This document shows, in pieces, positions 10,341 to 20,500 of a stretch of 64,000 nt of DNA; position 1 is the stretch's first letter, and each line of letters begins with the position of its first letter. The DNA is from Marsupella aquatica (taxonomy: Eukaryota; Marchantiophyta). The stretch covers positions 14,198,001-14,262,000 of the forward strand of contig OZ316894.1 of assembly GCA_973895155.1 (NCBI GenBank), given 5' to 3'. A model generated the notes under the pieces. The model saw only the letters and a program-made list of their open reading frames with translations. It did no database searches and had not been told where the DNA came from. A program made the translations under genes and the position numbers.

Positions 10341-10897
10341 TGCTTCTAACATTCCAAGTGAAATGAGATTTTTCATCATGCTGGGAATATGTCTCACATT
10401 TCTCAAAGTTCTCACAACACCATCAAACATCTGAAATCTCATAGATCCAAGTCCAACCACTTGACATGGGATTCCATTTCCCATCAATACTAAACTGTTG
10501 AAAATTGTGTAAGAACAAAAAAATTTCTCCTATAGCAAATGTGAAAGGTACATGCACCATCTAGTATCCAGTCATCATCACCTGGATGTGACACTACGTT
10601 GAGAGCAAAACCTTGGCATCATAAAATGTCATCATCAAGTAAATCTACCTTATGTGCGCTAGATGTCGCATTAGCTGATGCGGTAGAGTCCTTTACCCGA
10701 CAATCCCTCTTCATGTGGCCAGACTTGCCACATCTCCAACATGCAAGAGGCTTCCTCTCTTGTGATTTCCCTCTAGATTTAGATCGTCTCCTTGACTTAG
10801 ATCTAAACTTGTTTTCTCCATTCGTCCACTAAGTAGACCTCCCACGGTTCACATTCAATGCAGCACTAGATGAAGATGTTGTTTGGGCTTGACTCGA
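10341..10897 (-). pseudogene. Copia gag C-terminus with CCHC knuckle and protease start
   Basis: On the minus strand CWRCGKSGHMKRDC (about 10745-10700) is a C-x2-C-x4-H-x4-C zinc knuckle, preceded by an Arg/Ser/Lys-rich RNA-binding tract. The knuckle is followed by an Asp-rich linker into the protease motif near 10580. The frame is continuous with the gag block beyond the gypsy insertion: the same Gag resumes at 14990, directly after the duplicated GGCTT. Confidence 0.85.
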
Positions 10898-10902
10898 GGC
10901 TT

Positions 10903-11368
10903 GTCGTGTGCATACACATCGCTACACAACATACATCGCTTGTCACACATATCCAAGCATAGTCACAATCCACTAACACAAACATAAGAGAATGGAGTAC
11001 AAATGGAACCAATATCCACACATGCCCAAAACCCACAATAATCTTTTTTGGATGAAATCGAACAACGATCAGTGCTAATCCAACAACGATCCCGTCCAAC
11101 TCGATCACACATATATGTCAAGCCCAACGCACCTTGTGCTTCAAGGAATCCACGTTAAATGCACACAACCTGGTCAACCACACCATAGCCACCAAGCTCA
11201 TGCTCAAAGGCTTAACATTGAAAGATGAGGCCTTTGAGCCAACACAAGGGGATAACTATCCCTCACACCAACTCAAACTAAACACAAAGTGCTCATATAG
11301 CACACATACAAAACCTCTATACCCTAGATAGTACGATATACTTTACTACCACTCTAAATGGTGTGACA
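10903..11368 (-). repeat. 3' LTR of gypsy copy 2 (466 bp)
   Basis: On the minus strand it begins TGTCACACC and ends CACGAC(A), so the termini are the short inverted repeat TGTC/GACA. It abuts the GGCTT target duplication on the left. Its 11158-11368 part matches 14774-14984, and its 10902-11039 part matches 11371-11508. Confidence 0.85.
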
Positions 11369-11370
11369 GC

Positions 11371-11508
11371 TGTCGTGCGCATACACATCGCTACACAATA
11401 TACATCGCTTGTCACACATATCCAAACATAGTCACAATCCACTAACACAAACATAAGAGAATGGAGTACAAATGGAACCAATGTCCACACATGCCCAAAA
11501 CCCACAAT
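11371..11508 (-). repeat. Partial LTR (138 bp) abutting the full LTR
   Basis: This is a near-identical copy of the last 138 bp of the LTR (compare 10902-11039), placed between the purine tract and the full 3' LTR. Its LTR end meets the start of the next LTR at 11365-11374 as GACAGCTGTC, a palindrome, which looks like an LTR-LTR junction with two extra bases. Confidence 0.8.
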
Positions 11509-11681
11509 CGCCCCCCTAGCTGGGAGTGAAGTCCCCTAACTCTAGCTAGCCATGAGTTCTACAAGGTTAATATACACCTTTTTAGGTGCGAAGATCAGGA
11601 GGCAGGGTGCAAGTGAGCCCCATCGATCACCTACCTGCAATCTATATCTTCCACAAGAACACAAATGATAACTAGTTGGCA

Positions 11682-11822
11682 TCACCGACATTGAGGACAA
11701 AACCATGATCCGCTAGGAATCATGTGCAATGGTGGTGTCAAACACGACATGTGTCATCCTCTAGAACACCTATCACAAATCAACATAGTAGCTGGTTCCC
11801 GAGCAGACCCACACAACATACA
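11682..11822 (-). pseudogene. C-terminal PHD finger of the gypsy polyprotein (copy 2)
   Basis: The minus-strand peptide starts CMLCGSAREPATMLICDRC and ends WFCPQCR before a TGA. All C4HC3 ligands are present: C-x2-C-x11-C-x2-C-x4-H-x2-C-x14-C-x2-C. One TGA replaces the Trp just before the His (copy 1 has TGG). It follows the integrase after a short linker. Because two decayed copies share it, the finger was a real part of the element and not a chance fusion. Confidence 0.85.
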
Positions 11823-11839
11823 CTTCAAGCTAGCACGAA

Positions 11840-14772
11840 CATGTGCCAAGCTTGGATCCACAGTGCCATCAATGTTTGGAAGGTGACATGACGCACAATT
11901 ACGCACGTGATCCTCCCAAACCATATCATCACGCCCTTCCAACATAAGGACTCTAGAAGGCAACACTTTACGCACACGCAAGATTGTCCGCCCTACGGTC
12001 ACATCAAGCGTTGTTGGTGCTGTCTGCTGCAAATAAACAGAATCGCCAGGATGAAATCTCCTAATCCTCGTGCGATAACCTCCTCCACGAATAGTAGCAT
12101 ACCGCAAAGTATCACGATGCTGGGCAATAGCAAGGTTGTCAAAGGCCATGGGCATGACTCTCTCAAAAACTTATGCCCTCTCTGAACAAACCTTTACCCA
12201 AATATCTGGATCATCCAAATCCACAACAGTTGCAACATCACAACGAATAGCCGTTGGCAAATCTGGCTCTCTACCATAGAGCAAGAAATAGGGTGAGAAG
12301 GATGCAAGTGATGCTTGTCGACTGAAACGGTAGCCCATAGCTAACCAAGGTAGTTGGAGATCCCAGTCTCCCAAATGACCAACCTGCAAGCCATATTTGC
12401 GCAATCCTCTCTTCACAGTTTGTACAACTCTCTCTGCCAATCCATCCGCCTTAGGATGATCGCGAGAAATAGTGTGATGGTCAATCAGAGCTTGCTCACA
12501 CAAAACCTCAAAATCCCCATAGAATTCCGTGCCCTGATCAGTCAACACCTCAGCTGGTGCTCCAAAGTGACTGAGTACTCGATCCAGAAATATGGTAGCC
12601 ACTCCTCTACTAGCTTTATCTGGCAATGCCACTAGTTCAATTCCACTTGGAGAAGTGCTCCACCATAACCAAAACATAACGGTTATGTCGTTGGGTGAGA
12701 GGCAATGGACCAGCAAAGTCCAAACTCCATCTGTACCCCAAACCCATGATTGGCAATGGATGCAACTGGGGAGTGGGAGCATTAAATGATGCCCTCACTC
12801 GATCACATACCACACACTTAGCTATCAGTTGCTGGACATGAGTGTGCATACCACGCCACCAATACTGTGTCTGTAGCAAACTGTAAGTGCGCTTCACACC
12901 AAAGTGATCCAACTCCTCGTGCGCATGTCGCACCAAATGTACTTGTTGTGATGGTTTTGGTACCACCAATACCTTACCATCACGTAGTACTCTCAAAAGA
13001 TGGTTTCCTTCCCATCGAAACCTCTTGGCTCTCTGTAGAACCCTGTCACGTTCCTTGGCATCAACACTGCCAACAATAGAACCACTGAGCAAATATTCCA
13101 ACACTCTCACATCATTGTGAATATCTTGTTGTCCAGAAGTTACCTCACCAACATACACATCTGAAGACTCATCATCTACTTCATCCAATGAAGTAGAATC
13201 CACAGATCCACTGCATGCTGGAACCCAACCAAGGAAGGCAGATGCATGCCATCCTGGAACCATCTCCTTATCTGACTCATCATGCCATCTGGCTCCAGTC
13301 TCATCCTGCTGACTGGTACATGGGTTGCGGCTCAATCCATCCGCATCCAAGTTCACTTTTCCAGGTCTATGTACAACCTGGAAATCATATATTCCTGCAA
13401 TAACAATGCCCATCTTGCAAGCTTCCCAATAAGCTAGTCAGACTCCATTAACCACTTGAGAGGCTGATGATCAGTGATCAAAGTGAAAGGATTACCAAAC
13501 AAGTAACAACGGAAGTGTGCCACAGCCCACACTGCTGCCAAACACTCTCCCTCATAAGAGCTATACTTAGCCTCTGCTGAATTGTTTGATCTACTGGCAT
13601 ATGCCACAACAAACTCATGCCCTTCATCATCTTTCTGAGTCAGCACTGCTCCAAGTCCTACTCCACTCCAATCAGTGTGTAGCTGAAATGGTCTCCCTGA
13701 AATGGGTCTTCTCAAAATAGGGGATGATGCCAATCTTTCTTTCAACTCCTGAAAGGCATGCTCCTGATCATCACCCCAAATCCATTCCTGATCCAACTTA
13801 GTGAGTATGGTCAAAGGTTTAGCAAGCTGGCTAAATCCTTTAACATACCTCCTATAGTAGCTCGCCAATCCCAAGAATGCACGAACTCTGCTCACATCAG
13901 TAGGACGAGGAATCTGTGTAATGGCCTCCACTTTAGTCTGTTGTACACCCAATCCCCCTGGGTATATAGTGTGGCCCAAATACTCAATCTGTTCTTGGAA
14001 GAACTTACACTTGCCGGGATGGAGCTTCAATCCATGTTCCCTCAATCTCTCAAACACAATCTGCAAGTGTCGTTGATGTTCTTCCATAGTAGAAGAATAA
14101 ACCAAAATATCATCAATATAACATCTGACAAAATCCAAACCTGCAAGGATTCGATCCATGACTCTCTGGAACTCAGCTGGTGCATTCTTCAACCCAAATG
14201 GTAAGAACAACCACTAATACAAACGATCCTTGCCATAAGAATCAATTCCCCAGAATGTTGTCTTGGACCTGTCAGAATGTCTGATTGGAAGCTGATGGTA
14301 CCCTGCCCTCAGATCCAATGAACTAAAAACCTTTGCATGCCCCACTGCATCAAAGATCTCCTCAGGTGTGGGCATGGCATATCGATCAGATTTTGTCTGA
14401 CGATTAATAGGTCGGTAATCACCACACATACACCTATCCGTGTAATTACCATGCACATCCTTCTTGGCTGGCATCACTGTGGCAGATGCATACTCCCCGT
14501 ATGAGGTCTCCACCAAACCAGCCTCCAACAAATCCTGAGTTCTGCTCTGAATCAAAGCTCTTTCCATGTCACTATAACGATATGGTCTATGAAAGATTGG
14601 CGCATCACTAGCCAATTCAATCTGAATACCAGGGCCCTTCAATGTCCCCAAATCCTTCATGCTGAATGCAAAACAATTCCAGTAACTCTTCAAGAATCGA
14701 TGCATGCGACGTCTCTCCTCCCCAGTCAACTTAGGACCAATCTGTGGCTCCCAACTCTCCACCAGATCAGCG
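11840..14772 (-). pseudogene. Gypsy pol: RT, RNase H and integrase (copy 2)
   Basis: On the minus strand from 14772: the linker ESWEPQIGPKLTGEERRR, RT with SLDLRAGYHQLPI, LPFGLKNAPAEFQ and the catalytic YIDDILVYSS (about 14120), then RNase H (LHTDWSGVGLGAVLTQK; TDHQPLKWLMESD). Integrase follows, with the HHCC zinc (HAHEELDHFGVK; CVVCDRV), the Asp of WSLDFAGPL, the Asp of LTDQGTEFYGDF and the Glu of DHPKADGLAERV. Only a few stops and frameshifts break it, for example a TAG at 14211-14213 just before the WLFLPFGL block and shifts near 13420 and 12640. It is the best reference in the window for the family pol. Confidence 0.93.
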
Positions 14773-14773
14773 C

Positions 14774-14984
14774 AATGCACACAACCTGGTCAGCCACACC
14801 ATAGCCACCAAGCTCATGCTCAAAGGCTCAACATTGAAAGATGAGGCCTTTGAGCCAACACAAGGGGATAACTATCCCTCACACCAACTCAAACTAAACA
14901 CAAAGTGCTCATATAGCACACATACAAAACCTCTATACCCTAGATAGTACGATATACTTTACTACCACTCTAAATGGTGTGACA
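14774..14984 (-). repeat. 5' LTR fragment of gypsy copy 2
   Basis: These 211 bp match 11158-11368 with very few differences and end at the GGCTT target duplication. The LTR breaks off at GTGTGCA and joins RT sequence, so the LTR end, primer site, gag, protease and methyltransferase have been deleted. Confidence 0.85.
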
Positions 14985-14989
14985 GGCTT

Positions 14990-15756
14990 GACCCAATTTT
15001 TTCTGTGCATCATCTGACAACAAAGAGCATACTACCTCATCGTATGAAATAGACTTTAGGTCTCTATACAAGAGAACCTACTTCAAACCCTAATAAGATG
15101 GGGGTAAAGAGCTAAGAAGAAGCAAGGCCTTATTCTCTTCTTCAATGCCCTTACCAAGATTAGACAAATCAATAGCTAGGCTGTCAAATTCATTCAAGTG
15201 ATCCTGAAACTTATTCCCCTCTTTGAGCCTCAGGCTCATCAAGAGAGAGTTCTTGTATAATTGGTCTGAGATATCCTTCCGATAGTACTTCTTTCTTAAG
15301 GCTTTGAATAGAGATGCACAATCTGCGTAGTCATCCAACTTCTTGATGATATGCGGCTTCAGATAAAGCATCACCGCATTCACTGCCATCACTTATTCCT
15401 GCCTCCACCTCTTTAGTGGAATCTCCTTTTCACCATCATACATCTCTTGTGTAGAGAGAAGATGATCTAGGCCCATAACACAAAGAACTCATTTCACTTG
15501 CTTCTCCCAAAGCAAGTAGTCCGTACCCCCATCACACTTTTTGACCTCAAACTTGACACCTCCAAACCTGTCATATTTTTTTCTTCACAACTATCGTTAG
15601 CTCCAGTAGTACGATTGCTTCCTCCACTTGCTGCACCGGTGATGGTACCGGTGTCACATACTCTTCCTTCTGCTCCCCTCTCTCCACCTCAAATCGCCAT
15701 GGTGATCCTCATGCTTCAAGCTCCACATCTTCGAATTTCTTCTCCGAATCACTCAT
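14990..15756 (-). pseudogene. Copia Gag (UBN2 type)
   Basis: The likely start is an ATG read on the minus strand at 15756-15754 (MSDSEKKFEDVE). The central capsid-like part (15392-15090) reads YLKPHIIKKLDDYADCASLF, then QDHLNEFDSLAIDLSNLG and LLLLSSLPPSY, typical of copia Gag with the UBN2 fold. TGA and TAG stops fall near 15720, 15470 and 15390, and a TAG ends the block at 15087. The reading runs into the gypsy insertion at 14985 and resumes at 10897. Gag forms the virus-like particle. Confidence 0.85.
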
Positions 15757-16249
15757 GTGAGAAAATCACAAAAAATGTTGTTTTTCAAAACTTCTCAAAA
15801 AACTCAAAACTAATCACCATTGCATAGCCCACAAAGTTAGGAGTCCAACACTGAAAACCAAAATTGAAACCAAAATCCGACAAAAAAGTTATTCAAATTT
15901 TGGTCGGGGTGGGTAAAACCTTGGGAACTCTCCCGTTTTGACCACCTCAGGGAATAACCAAGTACAACCTATCATTGGAATTGCGATTCAATTGGTGCAC
16001 TCCATTGCTAACTTCATTGGCTACGTCCTCGCCAAAAAAGATTTGAAAAAGTTATCATTTGGACCTTAGAATTTCTAACTAACTGCCAAAAAATAGCTCT
16101 CTATTTTTTTGGGATATTCCCTGCATAGTACAACAGGGCTTATAGGGGGCCGTTCCCCTGTCGGAGCGATTAAAATAGAGGGTCATCGGGCCCGGGATGA
16201 GGGAGAACCAATGGAAATCCGGGAAAAAATATTAAAACCAGGCCTAAAG

Positions 16250-16640
16250 GGGTTTTAAGGGCCCTTAACAAAAAATTCCTTTGTATAAGGGCCAGGCCAA
16301 ATGCGGGAGGGAGTTGCACAGGGTGTATGGTCGGGCAAGTATGGGGTCGGGCGTGGGGGCATCAAGACAGCCGCGTACTCGCGGCGTACGCTGCAAAGGG
16401 TGGGGTCGGGGGTCACAAGGCAGTCATCGGGGCAGGCAACAACTGGCAAAGGAAGGGAGGGCACCGGGCAAGCCACAACCCGTGGCTTGCGGGTCAAAGA
16501 GGCGGAAATACAAAGGCGGGTGGCGGAGCGCGCGCCGTGGTTGCCGTTGAGTGTAGCCGATTGGGAGGAGGGGGTATGCAGGGGTGTGGGGGTATGCACG
16601 GGAGTACGTGCGTGTATACACACATTTTTGTGTGTATTCA
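16250..16640. other. GC-rich segment in the copia 5' leader
   Basis: Between gag (15756) and the primer-binding site lie about 1.6 kb of leader. Most is AT-rich, but 16250-16640 is strongly GC-rich and purine-biased on the plus strand, with overlapping open frames in all phases that look like composition artefacts. It ends in a CACACA/TGTGTG-rich stretch. It may be a separate insertion; I found no clear termini. Confidence 0.4.
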
Positions 16641-17359
16641 CACAAAACTCCTCTAAGGTAACCTAAATAAAAATTTTGCTGAAAAAACGCCGGTTACACA
16701 CCTTAATTGCCACTGCTTTGCACGAGAAAAATGACTATCACTGACGGAAAAAGTTGCCAAATTGCACCGGCACAGTCTGCAAGCTCAACAGAGAAAAAAC
16801 TTCTTGTCATGTCGCCTTCACTCCACGTCAAGGGCTAATCTTGGACTCAAAATGACCGCTTCTTCGTGATGTCTTCGTTGAGCCTTAGCACTTTGCGTTT
16901 CTTTCTTTGAGTCGGACGTGACAACAAGAAAACCCGGTTCAGATGGGAACAAGCTCCATATTTTATAAAACATTTGAATGTCTCTTTCACTAGTTGTATT
17001 GCACTTGGTAAACACTCGGCAACAATTCAGCTACCGAAATGACCAGCTCGCCTCAACCTACAACTTGAGTAGTAACATGCAACACCTCGTGCACCGCAAA
17101 GCTCACACCGTTTCAAAAACCAACTCTGGTCTCTTCCCCCAAAATGCCGCCAAACACAAAAAATTCAGAGACAAACATTTTCTGCGAGTACTCCTCACTC
17201 AGAAATTTGATCGATGATTTCTAACAGTTAGAAAGCTCTCTCAACAATCTATCCGATGAGCCCACCACCAACCAGTTTCATGTGACAAAAACTCCCGGGA
17301 TCTTCAAACCATCAACTACACAAGAAATTCTTGTCACCACAGTGTCACCTCCCAGGCAT

Positions 17360-17371
17360 GCTCTGATACCA
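17360..17371 (-). other. Copia primer-binding site (initiator tRNA-Met)
   Basis: The minus strand reads TGGTATCAGAGC two bases after the 5' LTR, matching the 3' end of initiator tRNA-Met as used by most plant copia elements. Confidence 0.93.
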
Positions 17372-17373
17372 CT

Positions 17374-17497
17374 TGTTGGGTAAATTCCTTATGCCGAGAC
17401 ATCATGCACATGTAAATACCATACAAGTAATCGACACAACAAGTACGTGGTTCACCTCCCGATTGAGGCTACGTCCACAGGAGAGCAATACTCAACA
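17374..17497 (-). repeat. 5' LTR of the copia element (124 bp, internally deleted)
   Basis: It begins TGTTGG and ends CTCAACA on the plus strand and is followed by the TCCTT target duplication. Relative to the left LTR it lacks about 170 bp between two AGCAA motifs. Confidence 0.88.
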
Positions 17498-17502
17498 TCC
17501 TT

Positions 17503-20500
17503 GAGAGATTTCTAACGTACCCAAGAAGTTATCCAACAAATTTTCCCTCGAGGAGAATATCACAGTTTGTTTTTGCCATTTCTCCTTAGTAGCGCAATCA
17601 TTGCGCTCCATGACTTGGGCTTGCCTTTGGCCCACTAGGAGACACCACTCCCCTCAAATATGCTTCTAGACCTGACACCCTTGGACCAACTTTGGTCCCC
17701 TATTTTTGGCCCCTCATGAGGACTCTAACCAAGTTGATTAAATTGGAAGCTAACTTGCTAGGCCCACAACTTTCTAGTTAAACTTTTGTAGGTGTTCAAG
17801 TGCCTTAGCCCACTGTGATCGACCAATGAAGTGCTCCTGCTCAAATTTTTAAGGCTGGTTGCCATCAGGGTTCCCGGGAGGCTCCGCCCAACTCTCATCC
17901 AAACCCTCAGAATTCAAAGTTTGTTTGGAGGTCCGAACAGTCCACTCCAAACTCAGCCCATCTCATGGCTTGAACAACTTCTACTCTTGGTTTGGTTCCT
18001 TGTGCTCTAGCTTAGCGCCATGCCTTTGCTACAACAATGCTTCCTTGCTCTCAAGTCTCCTCATGCTTAGTCGATCCCCTTCCGGATGACCATCCCGGGC
18101 ATGGATCACAGAGAAGCTTGGCGTCAGAGTCAGCAACGCCAAAGCTAAGTGGTAGGATAGTCAAGTTTTGCGATTGCTTTTGATCATTTACATTTGTGCC
18201 CTCACTTTGGGTTCCTTCTCTTGAAACTACATCTGGTTCATATTCTTATTTTTATTCAACTTGATGTTCCTGGTTTCATTTGGTTGCCCTTTTCGATAAT
18301 ACTTTAAGTTAACTTTATCCCTTATCTTCTCAATGCATGTCCATTTGTCCATCACATTCTTTTTCTTCCAGTTCCACCTTCACTTCCCTTTACTTCTGAT
18401 TCTATTGCTTTTAGTTTTTGGTCCAATAGATTCACTATACAGCTCCTGATCTCATTTCTTTCTTTCTTTGTCATATAGAGTGCCCTCCATCACATGCTAA
18501 GGCTTCGTTTCAACCTCCTTTTGGGTTTTCCAGCGTGATCCCCTTGCCTTTGTCTCTCTCCACCATGCTCTTCATCAATACGTATAGTCAGTTCCGATCG
18601 TTATTTTTCATTATCTTGTTTTTGTGGAAATAAGAATGTTTCTTCCTCTTTAAACTTCTAAGTATTCTCCTTTCCTTTTGCCCGGTGTTTTCTTTGTTGA
18701 ATGCTGTCTCTTTCCAACTTATTTTAATTCACATTATCTCCTCAGGGTTTTTAACGTTTCCATAGAAAACCTTCCATTTCTTCACCACTTCTATCCCCCT
18801 GGAGACTAGAATCAATCGTCACAAAAAGCTTCCTTCCTCTTTTGAGTCCTCCACACAGAACTCAGCCACTCTGATCTGCTGTATCCTTTTTTCATTCAAG
18901 TGGGGACGTGCAATAGAGCTCTCCATTTTCATACGTTGTCATCTAAACTAGTAAATACCCTCTCCATGTCTTTTTGTTTTCTTCAAAAGGTCATTAGTTG
19001 TATCATTTTTTGGCAGAGTTCGCTGACATCCTTTTATCTGCTGCCAACACTATTTAATCTTATTACCTCAGTTTACTAATCTCTGGCCAATTTAAGATGC
19101 ATCGTTTTCAAAATTGAACTCATCCTCCCTTTCAGCCCGTTTCTCTCCATTCCGGTTTAATGCTTTCATCTTCTTGTTTCCTGCCTTTCATCAAGATCTC
19201 CATTACAAGACAAGTTTTCTTCTTTCCACTACCATGAATGTCTTACAGTGTCAAACTTCCCGGCCGTTTCTGATCCATTCCCACCTTCATCACACGAGTA
19301 TGCCCATGTAACACAGTGTTTCTTCCTCAAATTTTGCCGTTTCATCACCTTTAGCCTTGTGTTTCCAATTGCCAGTTCCTTTTGAATTCCTTTGATCACC
19401 ACTTGCATTACTTATGCCTCTTTAAGCTTCTTCTTTCCTCCCACACCACAAAAAAGAAATTTCCCAGTCCCTTCTTCATAATGTTCACATGATATAGCCT
19501 CCATACATACACTGCAAAGCAAACTCACTCACTCACACACATCAACAACAACAAAATCCTCCACTTGTCGTGCGCATAAATTTCCAGAGTTCCCCTCATC
19601 ACGCATACAATGCCTTAGCAAATTTTTATCTCAACCTCTGTGTCTTTATTTCAATTCCGCATTTACAACAGGGCTTGAGAGATCCATAGGTCATGATACA
19701 CACCACCAATTTGCTTGCACACTCACACCTCACTCTCTCTGAACTGTACTCCACAGCTAGCCATAGTCTATGTCTCCTAAGCTCTTCCTCTGCGCACCCA
19801 CACACTGAGCTTGCTATTTCCAAAGTAAAACTTCCATCCTCCCCAAGCAATGTCCGCTTGCATCTCACCGTACCAAACACCACAACAAGTGTGCATTTCA
19901 TCCAAAACTGCACTGCACAAGTTTTGAACACCTTCAAGCCAGGTGTTGTATCCAAATTAATTCCTCTTTTTCTCCCTCGTCCCTTCTTAACTTATATAAC
20001 TCCATCTCTTGTCTTATTAGCTCTTAACTCCAATTCCAAGTCACACAATGGTAACATATTATGAACTCCGGGACCATGAAAGTCGAGGGAGTTGCAACAA
20101 AGTACAATGCAAAGAAATGAGCAATCAGCAAAATAATAACCCCAAAAAATTCTCCAAGCAAGCCAACTTGAGACTAAGGATTCATTTTGTTCCCTCCATC
20201 ACAACTTCCCGACAACGGCTGCAATACTACACCAGGGATGTGAACCCTGTGGAGAAATATGAGAACAAGAATACATGTATAGTACTATTTTAGTACAACT
20301 TAAAGATGGTTGGCGATGTAATATTGGTAGAGAGATGCATGGCTGTGTGGTATGCTCACTTGAGGTGAGACTCATAAATTTAGATTTCAAATGTTATGAC
20401 TGACTGTTTGCTTTCTATGGGTTTCATAGATTTCCCCTTTAAATTTGAATTATAATTTCTATTTTAGGTTCATCCACCAATATTCAGATATCACTTATAT

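Larger units (their letters stand above)
10898..14989 (-). mobile_element. Second copy of the methyltransferase/PHD gypsy family, internally deleted, inserted in the copia element
   Basis: The element body is 10903-14984, flanked by GGCTT (10898-10902 and 14985-14989), a 5-bp target duplication. On the minus strand it runs 5' LTR fragment (14984-14774), RT, RNase H, integrase, PHD finger (11822-11682), purine tract, a partial LTR (11508-11371) and a full 3' LTR (11368-10903). Gag, protease and methyltransferase are missing: the LTR fragment joins RT directly at about 14773. Pol protein similarity to copy 1 is high throughout, but this copy has fewer stops and is younger. Confidence 0.9.
6856..17502 (-). 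mobile_element. Ty1/copia LTR retrotransposon (minus strand), interrupted by a gypsy element and a small inverted-repeat element
   Basis: The left (3') LTR is 6861-7152 and the right (5') LTR 17374-17497. Both start TGTTGG and end CAACA on the plus strand and are flanked by TCCTT (6856-6860 and 17498-17502), a 5-bp target duplication. Next to the 5' LTR is an initiator-Met primer-binding site (17360-17371) and next to the 3' LTR a purine tract. Reading minus: gag (about 15756 down to 14990), then the gypsy insertion, then the gag knuckle (near 10720), protease and integrase (10340-9490), a small element (9489-9161), RT (8560-7724) and RNase H (7717-7451). Without the gypsy copy and its duplicated target bases the element is about 6.5 kb. 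The order integrase before RT defines copia. Confidence 0.92.

Noticed and set aside
16255-16666. Several overlapping open frames on both strands in the GC-rich block
   Set aside because: Open in nearly all frames at once, with no domain and biased composition; typical of stop-poor GC-rich DNA, not a gene.
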